Below, in pieces: positions 10,520-22,945 of a DNA stretch of 64,000 nucleotides. Source of the stretch: Chloranthus sessilifolius. Its lineage: Eukaryota > Streptophyta > Magnoliopsida > Chloranthales > Chloranthaceae. The notes below the pieces were generated by a model. The model saw nothing but the letters and a program-made list of their open reading frames with translations. It did no database searches and was not told the origin of the DNA. How positions within the stretch are numbered: position 1 is the stretch's first letter; every line of letters begins with the position of its first letter. The DNA is taken from the NCBI GenBank assembly GCA_021018995.1, contig CM037597.1, forward strand, positions 37,698,936-37,762,935, given 5' to 3'. A program made the translations under genes and the position numbers.

Positions 10520-12862
10520 TGTGACAGCTCGGATTTCGGCACCTCGAACTCCGTACGGAACATTGGTATAACTAAGCGATAACAAATCAAGTAAAACATA
10601 TGGACTGTAATAAGTATACAATAAAGATCTGCTATTCTAAAACCAAAATTTCAAAGGACAGTTCTACTTCCATGCCAACGCATGAACAGAGGAACCAACC
10701 CGAACCATCAGTGATAAGCAGGATCATCCCAGATGGTTTGCCAAAAGAATATATCATTTAATTACATTTTTCTCAAAATAAGGCTTAACATACCAAGCAG
10801 TACAGAATGCTCTCAAAACTCACTCTCAAAGTATGCACGGGTCCTCTATAAGAAGTCCTCAGGAGGAGGCTCCAACTCTTCCCAGAGCACGTAATCCGAA
10901 TCTCCCAGATCTACGTCTCTCGAAGCCTCAGCAGCCGCAAGCAGTGGACCTGCAACGTATAATCTAAAGGGGTGAGCTACATCCTAGCTCAATAGGGAAA
11001 CAGCAAGTGAACATATAGGTCAAGTTCTCACATATATTCTAAAACAATTTAAAAGCATGATTTATCTGATGGAATTACTGAGAAGACATTTTAAATAACT
11101 GAAAGATGTACTAGATGCAATTGTTGCTTTACATGGGTTTGTTCTTTCTCAACTTGCTGATATTAGTTATTGATTCGGCCTAATTACTTAAATCTTAACT
11201 TAAATATTCTCCAACTTACTATAGAGTCGGGCGCCCGATGGAATACCCTCCATCGTCGTCTAAATAGATAGTTTTCATATCTGTTTCCTTCTTGAATACC
11301 ACCCAGGTCCCTTTCTCATAGGCAACGGGGTTTCTAGTCTCATACACACATCCCTGGGATGTCAAACTGGTGTACGGATTGGCCGCTATACCGGTCACGG
11401 ATATTCTGTCGAGTCAATCGTGGGTATCCCGCCACGTCGATGGGGTATTCTGTTCAAACCTTAAATAACAAATCTATCAAATGTGTGCTACATATAGTTG
11501 TTCACCGTGTAATTGTGCTAATTCATATCGATTAGGCCTTATCAATCTTTGTTCACTTTGCTTTACAATGTCACATACATCCCTGGGATGTCTAAGTCAA
11601 TCGCATCATACAGATGCCTTTATTACATTTGCATCTCCTGGGGATGTCTCATTTTCATTTATTTACTTGGTGTCACACACACACATATTTAAAGATTCAC
11701 ATTTTGATGCATAAATATTCATTTGAATCACTCTACATACATGCTTTTGAAAATTAAAATACATGTTCAAGGTGTTCCCTACCTCACGTCTCTGAACGTC
11801 CAAGCATCAAGGTCTAACGCGGCTCCTTATGCTTGCGTTCCCGCGTACCACCTATGGTACACCATGGCATATGCAAAGCATCAAGAAAGATGTAATAAAG
11901 AAGGTATAAGACCCTCCCTGAACCTCAAAGTCTCATTCAAAAGCCAACTAAAACTGTCAAAATCGATTAATCGATCTCCCAAAATCGATTAATCGAAATC
12001 CCAAATCGATTAATTGAAAATCCAAAACTTCGATTAATCGATCCCAAATCGATTAATCGAAAGTCTAAACTCGATTGATCGATTTTAAAGTCGATTAATC
12101 GATTTTCCCAGCTCTCTATTTTCCATCCATTGGAAGTGCTCAGATGATTAATCGATTAATTGAATTTCTAAAATTGATTGATCGATTTCAAATCGATCAA
12201 TTAGTTTCAGGCAATTCTGCCCAGCTTACTTCTGAAAGTCAATTCTGCCCAGCTTACATCTGAACCAAAATCGATTATTCGATTTGGTCAGAAACTCAGC
12301 CCTTTTTTGGGTATTTCTTCCAAATCTCTTCCTTTTCATTTTTTCTTTCATTTCACATTCATTAATTTATCATTTAAACAAGAATTTAATGCACAACACA
12401 TGTACATTTGGAATCAAACAAGAGCTCACCTTAAATCAATCTCTTGATTGATGGAATGGTTGGGTTAAGGACTAGGGCTCCAACTCTGGCTTCCACGCGT
12501 CGACATTAAATGTTCAAGCTCGTCTTAAATTTGAAACCCAATCACTCACCTTAGCATCTACTCTTCCTTTACACTCTCTCTCTCTCTTCTTAACTTCTCA
12601 GCAACCTAAAAACAAGGAGTAATAACTCCTCCTAGCATTAAACCCTTTTTAGCTCCTCATGCTCTAGTGTAAAGAACATATATTAGAGATAGGTATACGT
12701 GACTCTTAACTAACATCTAATCCCATACTTAGGACACGTTCACATCACATTTAATAATTTCTTTTTAAGTCCACTATTTGACCATCACTTGGTCAAACCC
12801 ACGACCAGTTGGGCACACATCCCGAGGTCACTGCTCATTATTCAAATTTCGAGGACGTTATA
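10520..12862 (-). repeat. Element 2 3' LTR
   Basis: Read on the minus strand it begins TATAACGTCC and ends CTGTCACA. It contains the palindrome array (about 11955-12290), dyads such as CATCCCTGGGATG (11578-11590), and the GAGCTA/TAGCTC hairpin (10974-10990). Confidence 0.92.
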
Positions 12863-12876
12863 TTCTCCCCACCTTG
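12863..12876 (-). other. Element 2 polypurine tract
   Basis: On the minus strand AAGGTGGGGAGAA directly precedes the 3' LTR. The same tract precedes the 3' LTR of element 1, and a close variant that of element 4. It primes plus-strand DNA synthesis in this family. Confidence 0.85.
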
Positions 12877-13254
12877 AGAATTTTCATCCTCGAAAATGAA
12901 CCCAAAGGTATGTCGGTGGAATCCACACACACAGACAGTTATAAGTCCATTCAATAGTAACAACCCACACATTTTGCATGAAAACTAATTACAATTTCAA
13001 CTACTCAAAGGAACAACACAAGCTAAAATAATTGATCATATAGAAACTTGGTGCACTTACTAAAAAACGCTTACCCGCAGCCATAAACAAGAATTTAAAA
13101 TTGAAATAGCACCCATGCCAGATAGTTGGAGAGATACCCCTTCACACTAATTACATTTTCCAAAATTTACAATAAAAAATAATTACAATTTGGGAGTTAA
13201 TACACCAAACTCCAAAAGTTAGCACAACAAAAAGAAATGTCATAATCTCAAGCT
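12877..13254 (-). other. Element 2 spacer between accessory ORF and PPT
   Basis: AT-rich and without a credible frame. It corresponds to the short 3' untranslated stretch seen after the accessory ORF in elements 1 and 4. Confidence 0.5.
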
Positions 13255-14684
13255 CACCCGGTCCCCCCTCCAGGCTGGTCTGGTACGTCTGGCTGCTGCA
13301 GTCCCTCGCCTAGCTATTGTGGCCCCGAACCAGATGCGTCGGTGTCAACTGCACCCTCAGCAGGAGCGTCAGGCGTCCAAGTTTGCTCCTCCACAAGGCA
13401 CTACTGAAAGTCTGCGGGATAGATGTACCGCATAGTATGGTACATCTGGAAGTCTAAGCGGCGGTTCATCTGCTGGTTGTTGGCCTCCATCCGGGCCAAC
13501 ACATCGTCAATAGTAGGAGCGGGGCGAGTGGCTTGCCGACGGTAGGAAGATGTAGGTGTAGAAGTAGCCGGAGGCGATCGTGATGTAGTAGGAGGTGGCA
13601 CTATGGACTGCCCCTTGGGCGGCACTGAGCCATGAAACGGTGCTCCCTCAGCTGGTGGATCCTGATGTGGTGGTGGGGGTGGTGGCGGTGCTGGTCCCTC
13701 TACTGGTAGGGCCTTCTTTAACAGCCTATAGCTACGGTCCCACGAAGCGATGGAGTAATGCTTCACGTGGTTCGTAGCCTTCCTCTCAACAGGTGAAAGG
13801 GCATACTCTGGGGCGTCAGAGTAGCATTCCAACATGCTCGATATAAGGCAAGCGTAGGACATCTTCTCCTTAGGTCGCAAAGGACCCTTTATCATCTTTC
13901 CTTTGATGTAAATCATACCCTCAATGATGAGCTTGGTCGCGTCGAACTAACGGCCACAGTATGCTACATATAAGGCCTGCTGGACCAACTCGACCCTCTC
14001 TGTATCGTGTCACATAAGATATAAATTACACTTTATTATAGAACCAAGCATCCACATATAAGGAGGCAGGTCTACCCTCCTTATGGATTTGCCTGAACCC
14101 TCATTTCCTCTAGTCATCTCCGTCATAATGCCCTCAAATTTTGCTTCCTCGATAAATGGTGGAAAGAGGGTGGTCTCGGGCACAAAATCCAAGTAACACT
14201 CTAGGGATTCATGTACATGTCAGTGTGTAAATGTGTAGCTACGACCATCAATCTCGGTCATAACCGTGTCATCAACTCGATCCGCCCTAAGGTTCTGGTA
14301 GAATAGGCGCATGAGTCGAGGATAAAAATGTCCGTGCAATGGGTTCAAAAGGTTTCCGAGACCCGCTTTTTGAAGGTATTGCCGGGCCCATTGGGTCTCG
14401 CCCTCGACATCGGGGTTGGTAAATAAGACTTCGTCGATGATGTACTCATCTTCGAATTCCTTTACCGCCCACCACTCATTTGGTTGGGGCAAGTTTTCGG
14501 GTGGTGGTTAGGGTATCGGCAACGACTCGTGTGAAGACGCGCTCGTCGAATTAGATTCAGAATCTGATGAAGGAGGTGGTGATGATGGAGGTGATGGTGA
14601 TGGTGGTGGCAGTGAGGCTTTCTTACGCCGAACCGGGAGCTTAGACGTCGATTGTTTCGTGGCCAATCGCGTTCAAGGAGGCAT
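13255..14684 (-). pseudogene. Element 2 accessory ORF (fossil), plant transposon protein-like
   Basis: Sense to the element, between pol and the 3' LTR. The start is read from the ATG at 14684-14682. It shows a basic/Pro-rich N-terminus, the core with PNEWWAVKEFE, RLMRLFYQNL, RVDLPPYMWMLGSIIKCN and MSYACLISSMLECYSDAP, a Pro-rich linker, and a C-terminal helix beginning TIDDVLARMEANNQ. The FYQNL, D-G-x-x-Y-x-F-T and MWMLxSIIKCN blocks resemble the Pfam family 'putative plant transposon protein' (PF20167, from memory). Function is unknown. The copy is broken in a few places. Confidence 0.75.
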
Positions 14685-14913
14685 TTTTAACTCAACTTTT
14701 AAAACCTAGGGCTGTGATGGTGAAAATTGAAAAAGAATTCGAATCTAGGGTTTACCTGAGACACTAGATCCAAATGGCGAAGGTTTTCAATCCGAATCGA
14801 TCCAAAATTCCCTAAAACCTAGTTATTATGGCTGCTCAAAGAGGAAAGAAAAATGGCGCCCCAAAATAAAATCAAACTGAATTTTAAAATGGGAAAGAAA
14901 AACCCAAAACTAG

Positions 14914-14921
14914 CTTATATA
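14914..14921 (-). promoter_or_regulatory. TATA-like box before accessory ORF, element 2
   Basis: On the minus strand GCCTATATAAGC lies between the palindrome array and the accessory ORF start, about 230 bases before the ATG. Elements 1, 4 and 5 have a similar site at the same relative place. Confidence 0.35.
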
Positions 14922-14924
14922 GGC

Positions 14925-15160
14925 AAAAATCGATTGATCGATTTTAAAAATCGATTAATCGATTTCCATAACTTACACTCAGCCGCGCAAAATCGATTGA
15001 TCGATTTTAAAAATTGATTAATCGATTTTCAAAATCGATTAATCGAATTTTGCTGTTATTTAATTTCCAAGTTTGTCGTCTCACTGGCGTGTGCCAGTCG
15101 TTCAATCGACCAAAATCGATTGATCGAATTACAAAATCAATTAATCGATTAATCGGTTTT
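14925..15160. repeat. Palindrome array before the accessory ORF, element 2
   Basis: About a dozen copies of TCGATTAATCGA-type palindromes, plus a CTGGCGTGTGCCAG dyad near 15083-15096. On the element's own strand the array is upstream of the accessory ORF. Confidence 0.85.
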
Positions 15161-15419
15161 GACAGATTTCTCAAAAAAAATTATACTTTATTTTTGCTTC
15201 ATTTTCTTGGTAGTTCTTGACCAGTTGGTCATTAGCTTTGTGAAGCATGTCTTCATTAGCGATTGCGTGACATAATGAACATTAGCCATGCATTCATCAT
15301 TGCATCACGGCACAATTTTGATTCACACTCTTTCCATTGAATAGGTTGGCCAAATGCTCAACGTTTGATTACTTGATTGGTTTAGATGTACAAACATGCT
15401 TGCGATGATATAATTTAGC
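15161..15419 (-). other. Element 2 spacer between pol and array
   Basis: No coding signal. It matches the post-pol spacer in element 1 in position and approximate content, including CAAACATGC and TAATGAACATTAGCC-type stretches. Confidence 0.5.
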
Positions 15420-18400
15420 TCTCAACTTGCCACAAACAACGCCGGGTATTGTTCTTTTACGTCAGCCTCTCTTTCCCACGTAGCTTCTTCGACCAGATGA
15501 TTCTTCCATCTAACAAGCACTAATAGAATCACTTTTGTCCGCAACACTTATTCTTTTCGATCCAATATCTCTGTCGGTTCCTCTATCATGCTCATATCTT
15601 CATACATTTCCAAAGGTTGACTGCCCAAAACATGAGTAGGGCCATTAATATACTTCCTAAGCATAGATACGTGAAACACATTGTGCACCCGATCGAATAA
15701 CGGTGGTAATCCAATGCGGTAAGCAACTTCCCCAACTCGACCCAAAACCTCGAAGGGTCCAAGATAGCGGGGACACAACTTCCCTCTCTTTCCGAATCTC
15801 ATCACGCCTTTCATCGGTGACACTTTTACAAACACGTGGTCACCCACCTTATAGTCTACACTGGTCCGCTTGATATCAGCGTAGCTTTTCTGCCTGCTCT
15901 GAGTCGCTTTAAGTTTTTCTCTTATCATACGAACATAAGTGGCATTATCTTCAAGTATCTCGGGTCCCAAAACAAATTTTTCATCGATTTTATCCCAATT
16001 GATGGGTGATCTACATCGCCTTCCATATAGAACTTCATATGGTGCCATGCCGATGCTCGCTTGAAAATTGTTGTTATAAGCGAATTCAATCAACGGTAGG
16101 TGTTAATCCAATGACCCTTACAATTCAAGCATACACGCTTTGAGCATGTCCTCTATCACTTGGTTCACTCGCTCTGTTTGCCCATCAGTTTAATGATGAA
16201 AAGCTGAACTGAAGTCCAGTCGCATTCTCATTCCTTCTTAAAATTTCTTCTAGAACTTTGATGTATATAACGGGTCACGATAAAAAATGATACTGCTCAA
16301 AATTCCGTATAGGAGCACAATCTCCTTCATATATAATTCTGCAAGTCTTCCCGTCGTGTACATCGTGTTATAAGGCAAGAAGTATGCTGACTTTGTCAAT
16401 CGGTCTACGACTACCCAAATGGCATTGTATCTCTTTACTGTACGTGGTAGTTCAACGATGAAGTACATAGAGATTGACTCCCATTTCCACTCTGGTATAG
16501 GCAGAGGCTGCAATAATCTCGTAGGGTGTCTATGATCGACCTTCACCTATTGACAAGTCAAACATTATGACACATACTTAGCCACGTCTTGCTTCAAACC
16601 TCTCCACCAGTAATTCTTTCTCAAATCTTGATACATTTTAGTGCTACCAGGGTGGATCGCATAATTTGACTTGTGAGCTTCATCAAGGATAGTTTGTCGC
16701 AAATCAATATTGTCTGGAAGGCAAAGATGGCCCTTGAACAATAAAGAGCCATCTTCTTTCACTGAGAACTCATGTCTAATGCCTTCAATCACATCTTAAC
16801 GAATCTTGGTTAGGGTCGGGTCTTTTGTTTGTAGCTTGTGGATATGCTCAAATATCACTGGTCTCACTGATATGTTAGCCAAAAAGGCTCCTGTAGCTTG
16901 CGACTCGATATTTGCATCAACTAAGATGAACCCTTCCGACTCAAGGCATCAGCTACTATATTAGCCTTGCCTGGATGGTACTGTATGGAATAGTCATAGT
17001 CCTTGAGGAACTCCATCCATCTACGCTGCCTCATATTTAGTTCTTTCTGTGTAAATAGATATCTGAGGCTCTTGTGGTCGGTAAAGATCTCAAAGGTCTC
17101 ACTGTACAAATAATGTCGCTAGATCTTCAGTATAAATATGACCGCTGCTAGTTCCAGGTCATGTGTCGGGTAGTTCTTTTCATGCTCTTTCAACTGTCAT
17201 GACCCATAAGCTATCACCTTTTGGTGTTGGTTGAGCACGCAGCCCAAACCATTATACGAAGCATCACTGTATACCGCGAGCCCTATACTGCCTGAAGGAA
17301 TTGCTAGCACCGATGCTGAAGTGAGTCTCTTCTTGAGTTCTTGAAAACTCTTCTCGCACACTTCACTCCATTCGAACCTTGCATCCTTTCGTGTAAGTCT
17401 CGTGAGAGGTCCTGATATTTTTGAAAACCCCTCAACGAAACGTCAATAATAGCCAGCTAGTCCAAGGAAACTACGAAAGTCGGTCACGTTCTTTGGCTGC
17501 TCCTAATTTACTACTGCTTTGATCTTAGCTAGATCTACCGTGACACCATCCTTTGAGACGACATGTCCTAAAAAGCTAACTTCCTCCAACCAAAACTCAC
17601 ACTTACTGAGCTTGGCGTACAGTTGGTGTTCACGTAAAGTTTGTAGAGCAACTCTCAAGTGTTCTTCATGCTCCGCTTTTGATTTGGAGTATATTAGGAT
17701 ATCGTCAACGAATACCACAACGCAGGAGTCCAGGTGTGGTTTAAACACCCGATTCATCAAATCCATAAACGATGTCGGGGCGTTCGTCAACCCAAACGGC
17801 ATCACTAAGAACTCATAGTGTCCATACCGTGTCCTGAATGTAGTCTTCTGAATATCTTCGGCCTTGACTCTCAACTGATGGTATCCAGATCTCAGATCGA
17901 TCTTAGAAAAATACTTCACTTCTTGCAACTGATTGAATAGGTCATCTATCCTAGGCAAAGGGTATCAATTCTTGATGGTGAGTTTGTTCAACTGGCGACA
18001 GTTAATGCACGGTCGCATTGACCCATTCTTCTTCTTTTTAAACAAGACCGTTGCTCCCCATAGAGACACGCTCGATCTTACAAACCCTTTATCCATGAGC
18101 TCTTGTAACTGCTCTTTCAACTCCTTCAACTCAGCAGGAGCCATCCTATATGGTGCTTTTGAAACAGTCTCCGTTCCTGGTGCTAAGTCGATGGCGAACT
18201 CCACTTCCCTCTCTGGAGGTAATCCTGGTATTTTTTTTGAAAATACATCTTCAAACTCTCGCACCACTGCTATCTCAAAGATAATATTCTTCTCTTCCTT
18301 ATCCTCCTTCAAGAATGCCAAATAATCGTTGCAACCCTTTCTGATCAAGTGCTCGGCCCTGACCGCAGAGATAAGTGGCATATGCGTCGATCTCTCCCCT

Positions 18401-18779
18401 CGAAATCGAAACGATCTCCTAGTGTTAGGTCTGAAGATGACAATCTTGTTCTTGCAATCTACGGTTGCATAATGTTGTGACAACCAATCCATGCGAAGGA
18501 TCACATCAAATCCTTGCATGTCTAATAATATTAATTTTGCATCTAGTTCATGCACTTCTCTATCATCGATGCTAATTATCACTAACTTACAAACCAATAC
18601 TGTGTCCACTAATTCTTCAGTCGGAATAGACACTGGTAGAACAAAGTCCAATGTCTCAAGAATAATCTTCATTCTTTTTGCAAACCTCGGAGTAACAAAG
18701 GAGTGGGTAGACCCTGGGTCTATCAACACTCTTGCTTCACATGCTACATAGCATTCCTTCTCGTACACTCATAACGTAC
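15420..18779 (-). pseudogene. pol: Element 2 pol (fossil): PR-RT-RH-INT-chromodomain
   Basis: Minus strand, in order: protease ([13 protein letters not shown]), the connector with FDVILRMDWL, RT ([36 protein letters not shown] with the catalytic Asp pair), RNase H ([20 protein letters not shown]), integrase zinc finger and core (DRLTKSAYFLP, PYEVLYGRRC), GPFEVLGRVGEVAYR and the chromodomain-like end. Many domains are still readable, but the copy is broken in several places. Confidence 0.92.
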
Positions 18780-18927
18780 CTATAACACATGTATGTATAC
18801 ATATATAGCATATATTTTATTTAGAAACTTTAATGTACAAAAGAAGTCTACACGCTTTTCTAATGGATGAACCTTCTCTATCTAAAATTTTAATGAAATG
18901 AAATTCTTTATTCAAAAGGAATCTCAC
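18780..18927 (-). other. Intron-like interval between gag and pol, element 2
   Basis: 148 bases. On the minus strand it is bounded by AAG/GTGAGAT and TTATAG/GTACG, matching elements 1 and 5 in both borders and length. Confidence 0.45.
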
Positions 18928-20322
18928 CTTGGATGACTTCATGTACGCTCCCTGCTTCTTGGGCAGTGACTGCATAGGCTTTCCCTTGTACAACCGACTT
19001 CCTCGCTTGTATCAGCCGTGGCATAGAAGCCGAAGCCGTCTTATCCTTGTTCACCTCAGGGCAATCTTTAATCATGTGGCCCACCTTGCCACATTTATAG
19101 CAACCTTGTGTCCCTTGCCTGTAATCCGCCATTTTGTGGGACTTGTCACACTTGGCACAAGTCTCCCTAGGTGTGGAAGAAGAAGCTCATGAGAAATCAT
19201 GTGTAACTACTACTCCAGTGGTGGCAGCAGGGCTCTCATATCGTATCGGTCTCCCTGACGAAAGCAATGGAAATCTCTGATGGTTGGTTTGCTACACCGG
19301 TCTCCCATACCGTACTTGGAACGGTTGTCTATGATTAGGTGCTACGAATCTCAGTTTTTTGTTCACTGGCTCATAGTTTCCTATTCTACTTTGATCTACA
19401 CTCCCTCTTCCCTATTGTTCCCTTTGGCGGTATCGATTATTATTTTCTTCCTCAATAACTAGAGCTTTACTCATGACCTCTCCATAAGTCATTAACTGAA
19501 ATGGTGCCACTCCTCTAACGTCCGGTCTCAAGCCTTATTGAAACCTCGTCGCTCTCATCACATCAGAAATCATGTAATTGGGAGCGAAGTGAGCAAGCCT
19601 CATAAACTCCACTCCATACTCCCTTACTGTCATTCGTCCTTGCAAGAGTTGTAAAAACTGTATCTCCATCTGATTCCTCACTACATTGGGGAAATACTAT
19701 TTATTGAACTCTTCCACAAACTCATCCCACGTTCAGGGCAATCCTAGGGTCTCCTGAGCCCTAGTCTAGAAACAGACTTCCACCAAGGCCCAGCTTCCCC
19801 ATCTAACATGTAAGCTGCCCAACGGACGCTTTCATCTTTCGTGCACGTAAGCACGCTGAATACTTTTTCCATCTCGCTCAGCCAATTCTCAGCAGCCATC
19901 GGCTCCGCTTGCCCTCAAAAACTAGGAGGTCTCATCCTCCTAAACTTAGTAAATGCAGAGGGCACTAGCTGAGACAGACCTATTGGAGGCATAGGTGGCT
20001 GATGCTGATCACTGGCAGTGTGAGCTGCCAAGGATGCTGCTTGTTGTGCCATGGCAGTCGCCATGGTTTCCATTGTATGCATCATCCGTTGACACTCCTC
20101 CCTCTCCTCATTTCTTTCCCTTACTCTTTCCTGCTCTCTCATATCTCTTTCCTGACGATCTCTATCCTGATTCTCTGCCTAATCTCGGTTCTCTAGACCA
20201 CTACCCTTGGGAACCTCTCTATTTCTCATAGGTATTCTGTTCGTAGATGAGATGAAGTCATCTCTACCACGTAAATTCCTCTCATGACCACCCCTGGGTC
20301 GGCCTCTTCCCCTAGAAGACAT
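18908..20322 (-). pseudogene. gag: Element 2 gag (fossil)
   Basis: Minus strand from ATG 20322, opening MSSRGRGRPRGG as in element 5. A Glu/Arg-rich coil segment comes next, then the Gag domain, and two zinc knuckles near the end: a degenerate CDKSHKMAD-type region and CYKCGKVGHMIKDC. The protein would be the particle and RNA-packaging protein. Broken in several places. Confidence 0.88.
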
Positions 20323-20410
20323 AACGGTCTGCACGTGAAACCAAAGTTTCATTAGCAGAAGTCCCTATGCTCTGATAAAAATAATGATTGTTAGAATTTC
20401 TAAACGAAAA

Positions 20411-20423
20411 AACTTTGATACCA
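20411..20423 (-). other. Element 2 primer binding site
   Basis: On the minus strand TGGTATCAAAGTT follows the 5' LTR after two bases and matches the initiator-Met tRNA 3' end over its first nine or so bases. Confidence 0.8.
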
Positions 20424-20425
20424 AC

Positions 20426-22789
20426 TATGACAGCCTGGATTTAGGCACCCCGAAACCCATGCCATCAGTACGACCCTCTAGGCCATGCCTCTAAAGTCCG
20501 TACGGAACATTGGTATAACCAAGCGACAACAAATCGAGTAAAACATATGGACTGCAGCAAGTATACAATAAAGATCTGCTATTCTAAAACTAAAAGCTCA
20601 AAGGACAGTTCTACTTCCATGCCAACGCATGAACAGAGGAACCAACCCGAACCATCAATGATAAGTAGGATCACCCCAGATGGTTCACCAAAAGAATATA
20701 TCATTTAATTATATTTTTCTCAAAATAAGGCTTGACATACCAAGCCGTACAGAATGCTCTCAAAACTCACTCTCAAAGTATGCACGGGTCCTCTAGAAGA
20801 AGTCCTCAAGAGGAGGCTCCAACTCTTCCCCAGGCATGTAATCTGAATCTCTCAATTCTACATCTCCCGAAGCCTCAGCAGCCGCGAGTAGTAGACCTGC
20901 GACGTATAGTCTAAAGGGGTGAGCTACATCCTAGCTCAATAGGGAAACAGCATGTGAACATATAAGTCAAATTCTCACATATATTCTAAAACAATTTAAA
21001 AGCATGATTTATCTGATGGAATTATTGAGAAGATATTTTAAATAACTGAAAGATGTACTAGATGCAACTGTTGCTTTACATGGGTTTGTTCTTTCTCAAC
21101 TTGCTGATATTAGTTATTGATTCGGCCTAATTACTTAAATCTTAACTTAAATATTCCCCAACTTACTATAGAGTCGGGCGCCCGATGGAATACCCTCCAT
21201 CGTCGTCTAAATAAACAGTTTTCATATCTGTTTCTTTCTTGAAAACCACCCAGATCCCTTTCTCATAGGCGACGGGGTTTCTAGTCTCATACACACATGC
21301 CTGGGATGTCAAACTGGTGTACGGATTGGCCGCCATACCGGTCACGGATATTCTGTCGAGTCAGTCGTGGGTATCCCGCCACGTCGATGGGGTATTCTGT
21401 TCAAACCTTAAATAACAAATGTATCAAATGTGTGCTACATATAGTTGTTCACCGTGTAATTGTGCTAATTCATATCGATTAGGCCTTATCAATCTTTGTT
21501 CACTATTGATTTACAATGTCACATACATTCCTGAAATGTCTAAGCCAATCGCATCATACAGATGCCTTTATCACATTTTCATCCCTTGGGGATGTCTCAT
21601 TTTCATTTATTTACTTTGTGTCACACACACACACATTTAAAGATTCACATTTTGATGCATAAATATTCATTTAAATCACTCTATATACATGTTTTTGAAA
21701 ATTAAAATACATGTTCAAGGTGTTCCCTACCTCACGTCTCTGAACGTTCAAGCATCAAGGTCTAACACGGCTCCTTATGAGTGCGTTCCCTCATACCACC
21801 TATGGTACACCATGGCATATGCAAAGCATCAAGTAAGATGCAATAAAGAAGGTATAAGACCCTCCCTGACCCTCAAAGTCCCATTCAAAAGTCAACTAAA
21901 ACTGTCAAAATCGATTAATCGATCTCCCAAAATCGATTAATCGAAATCCCAAATCAATTAATCAAAATCCAAACTTTGATTAATCGATCCCAAATAGATT
22001 AATCGAAAATCCAAACTCGATTGATCGATTTTAAAATCGATCAATCGATTTTCCCAGGTCTCCATTTTTCAGCCACTGGAAGTGCTCAGACGATTAATCG
22101 ATTAATTGAATTTCCAGAGTCGATTGATCGATTTCAAATTGATCAATGCCGCAATTACGCGACCTTACTTCGAAAGTCAATTTCTGAACCAAAATCGATT
22201 AATCGATTTGGTTAGAAACTCAGCCCTTTTTCGGGCATTTCTTCCATCCTTTCCATTTTTTCTTTCATTTCCCATTCATCAATTTATCATTTAAACAAGA
22301 AATCAATGCACAACACATGTACATTTGGAATCAAATAAGAGCTCACCTTAAATCAATCTCTTGATTGATGGAATGGTTGGTTTAAGAACTAGGGCTCCAA
22401 CTCCGGCTTCCACGCGTCCAATCCGACATTAAATGTTCAAGCCCGTCTTAAATTTGAAACCCAATCACTCACCTTAGCATCTACTCTTCCTTTACTCTCT
22501 CTCTCTCTCTCTCTTCTTAACTTCTCACGAACCTAAAACCAAGGAGTAATAACTCCTCCTAGCATTAAACCCTTTTTAGCTCCTCATGCTCTGGTGTAAA
22601 GCACATATACCAGAGATAGGTGTATGTGACCCTTAACTAACATCTAATCCCATACTTAGGACACATCCACATTACATTTAATAATTTCTTTTTAAGTCCA
22701 TTGTTTGACCATCACTTGGTCAAACCCACGACCAGTAGGGCATGCATCCCGAGGTCACTATTCATTGTTCAAATTTCGGAGATGTTACA
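20426..22789 (-). repeat. Element 2 5' LTR
   Basis: 2364 bases, the partner of 10520-12862. It contains the palindrome array (about 21905-22210), the GAGCTA/TAGCTC hairpin (20921-20937) and a CT microsatellite (about 22495-22515). Its left end carries about 45 bases of hairpin sequence missing from the other LTR. Confidence 0.92.
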
Positions 22790-22794
22790 ATACC
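22790..22794. repeat. Target-site duplication of element 2, right copy
   Basis: ATACC, identical to 10515-10519. Element 1 sequence resumes here. Confidence 0.95.
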
Positions 22795-22945
22795 GGTTCA
22801 CATTTGGGACTTTTGCGGATCAATTTCGGATCAAAACCCTAACTATTTGGATCGAATGTGTAAGGTAAACCCTAGCTTTTCAATTTCTTTTCGATTTAAA
22901 TCATGACAGCCCTAGGTTTTGGATTCTTTTGATTTAAAACCTAAA

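Larger units (their letters stand above)
10520..22789 (-). mobile_element. Element 2: Tekay-like LTR retrotransposon nested in element 1
   Basis: 12,270 bases in reverse orientation with LTRs at 10520-12862 (3') and 20426-22789 (5'), five-base target duplication ATACC, Met-type primer site, gag, pol, palindrome array, accessory ORF and polypurine tract. It is a relative of element 1, judging by similar LTR starts and accessory ORF. The LTRs differ by roughly 4-5 percent by eye, plus length changes, so it is only slightly younger than its host element. Coding parts are broken in roughly ten places. Confidence 0.95.

Noticed and set aside
13595-13777. Plus-strand frame in element 2 accessory ORF
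   Set aside because: It overlaps the Pro-rich linker of the minus-strand accessory ORF and has no family features.
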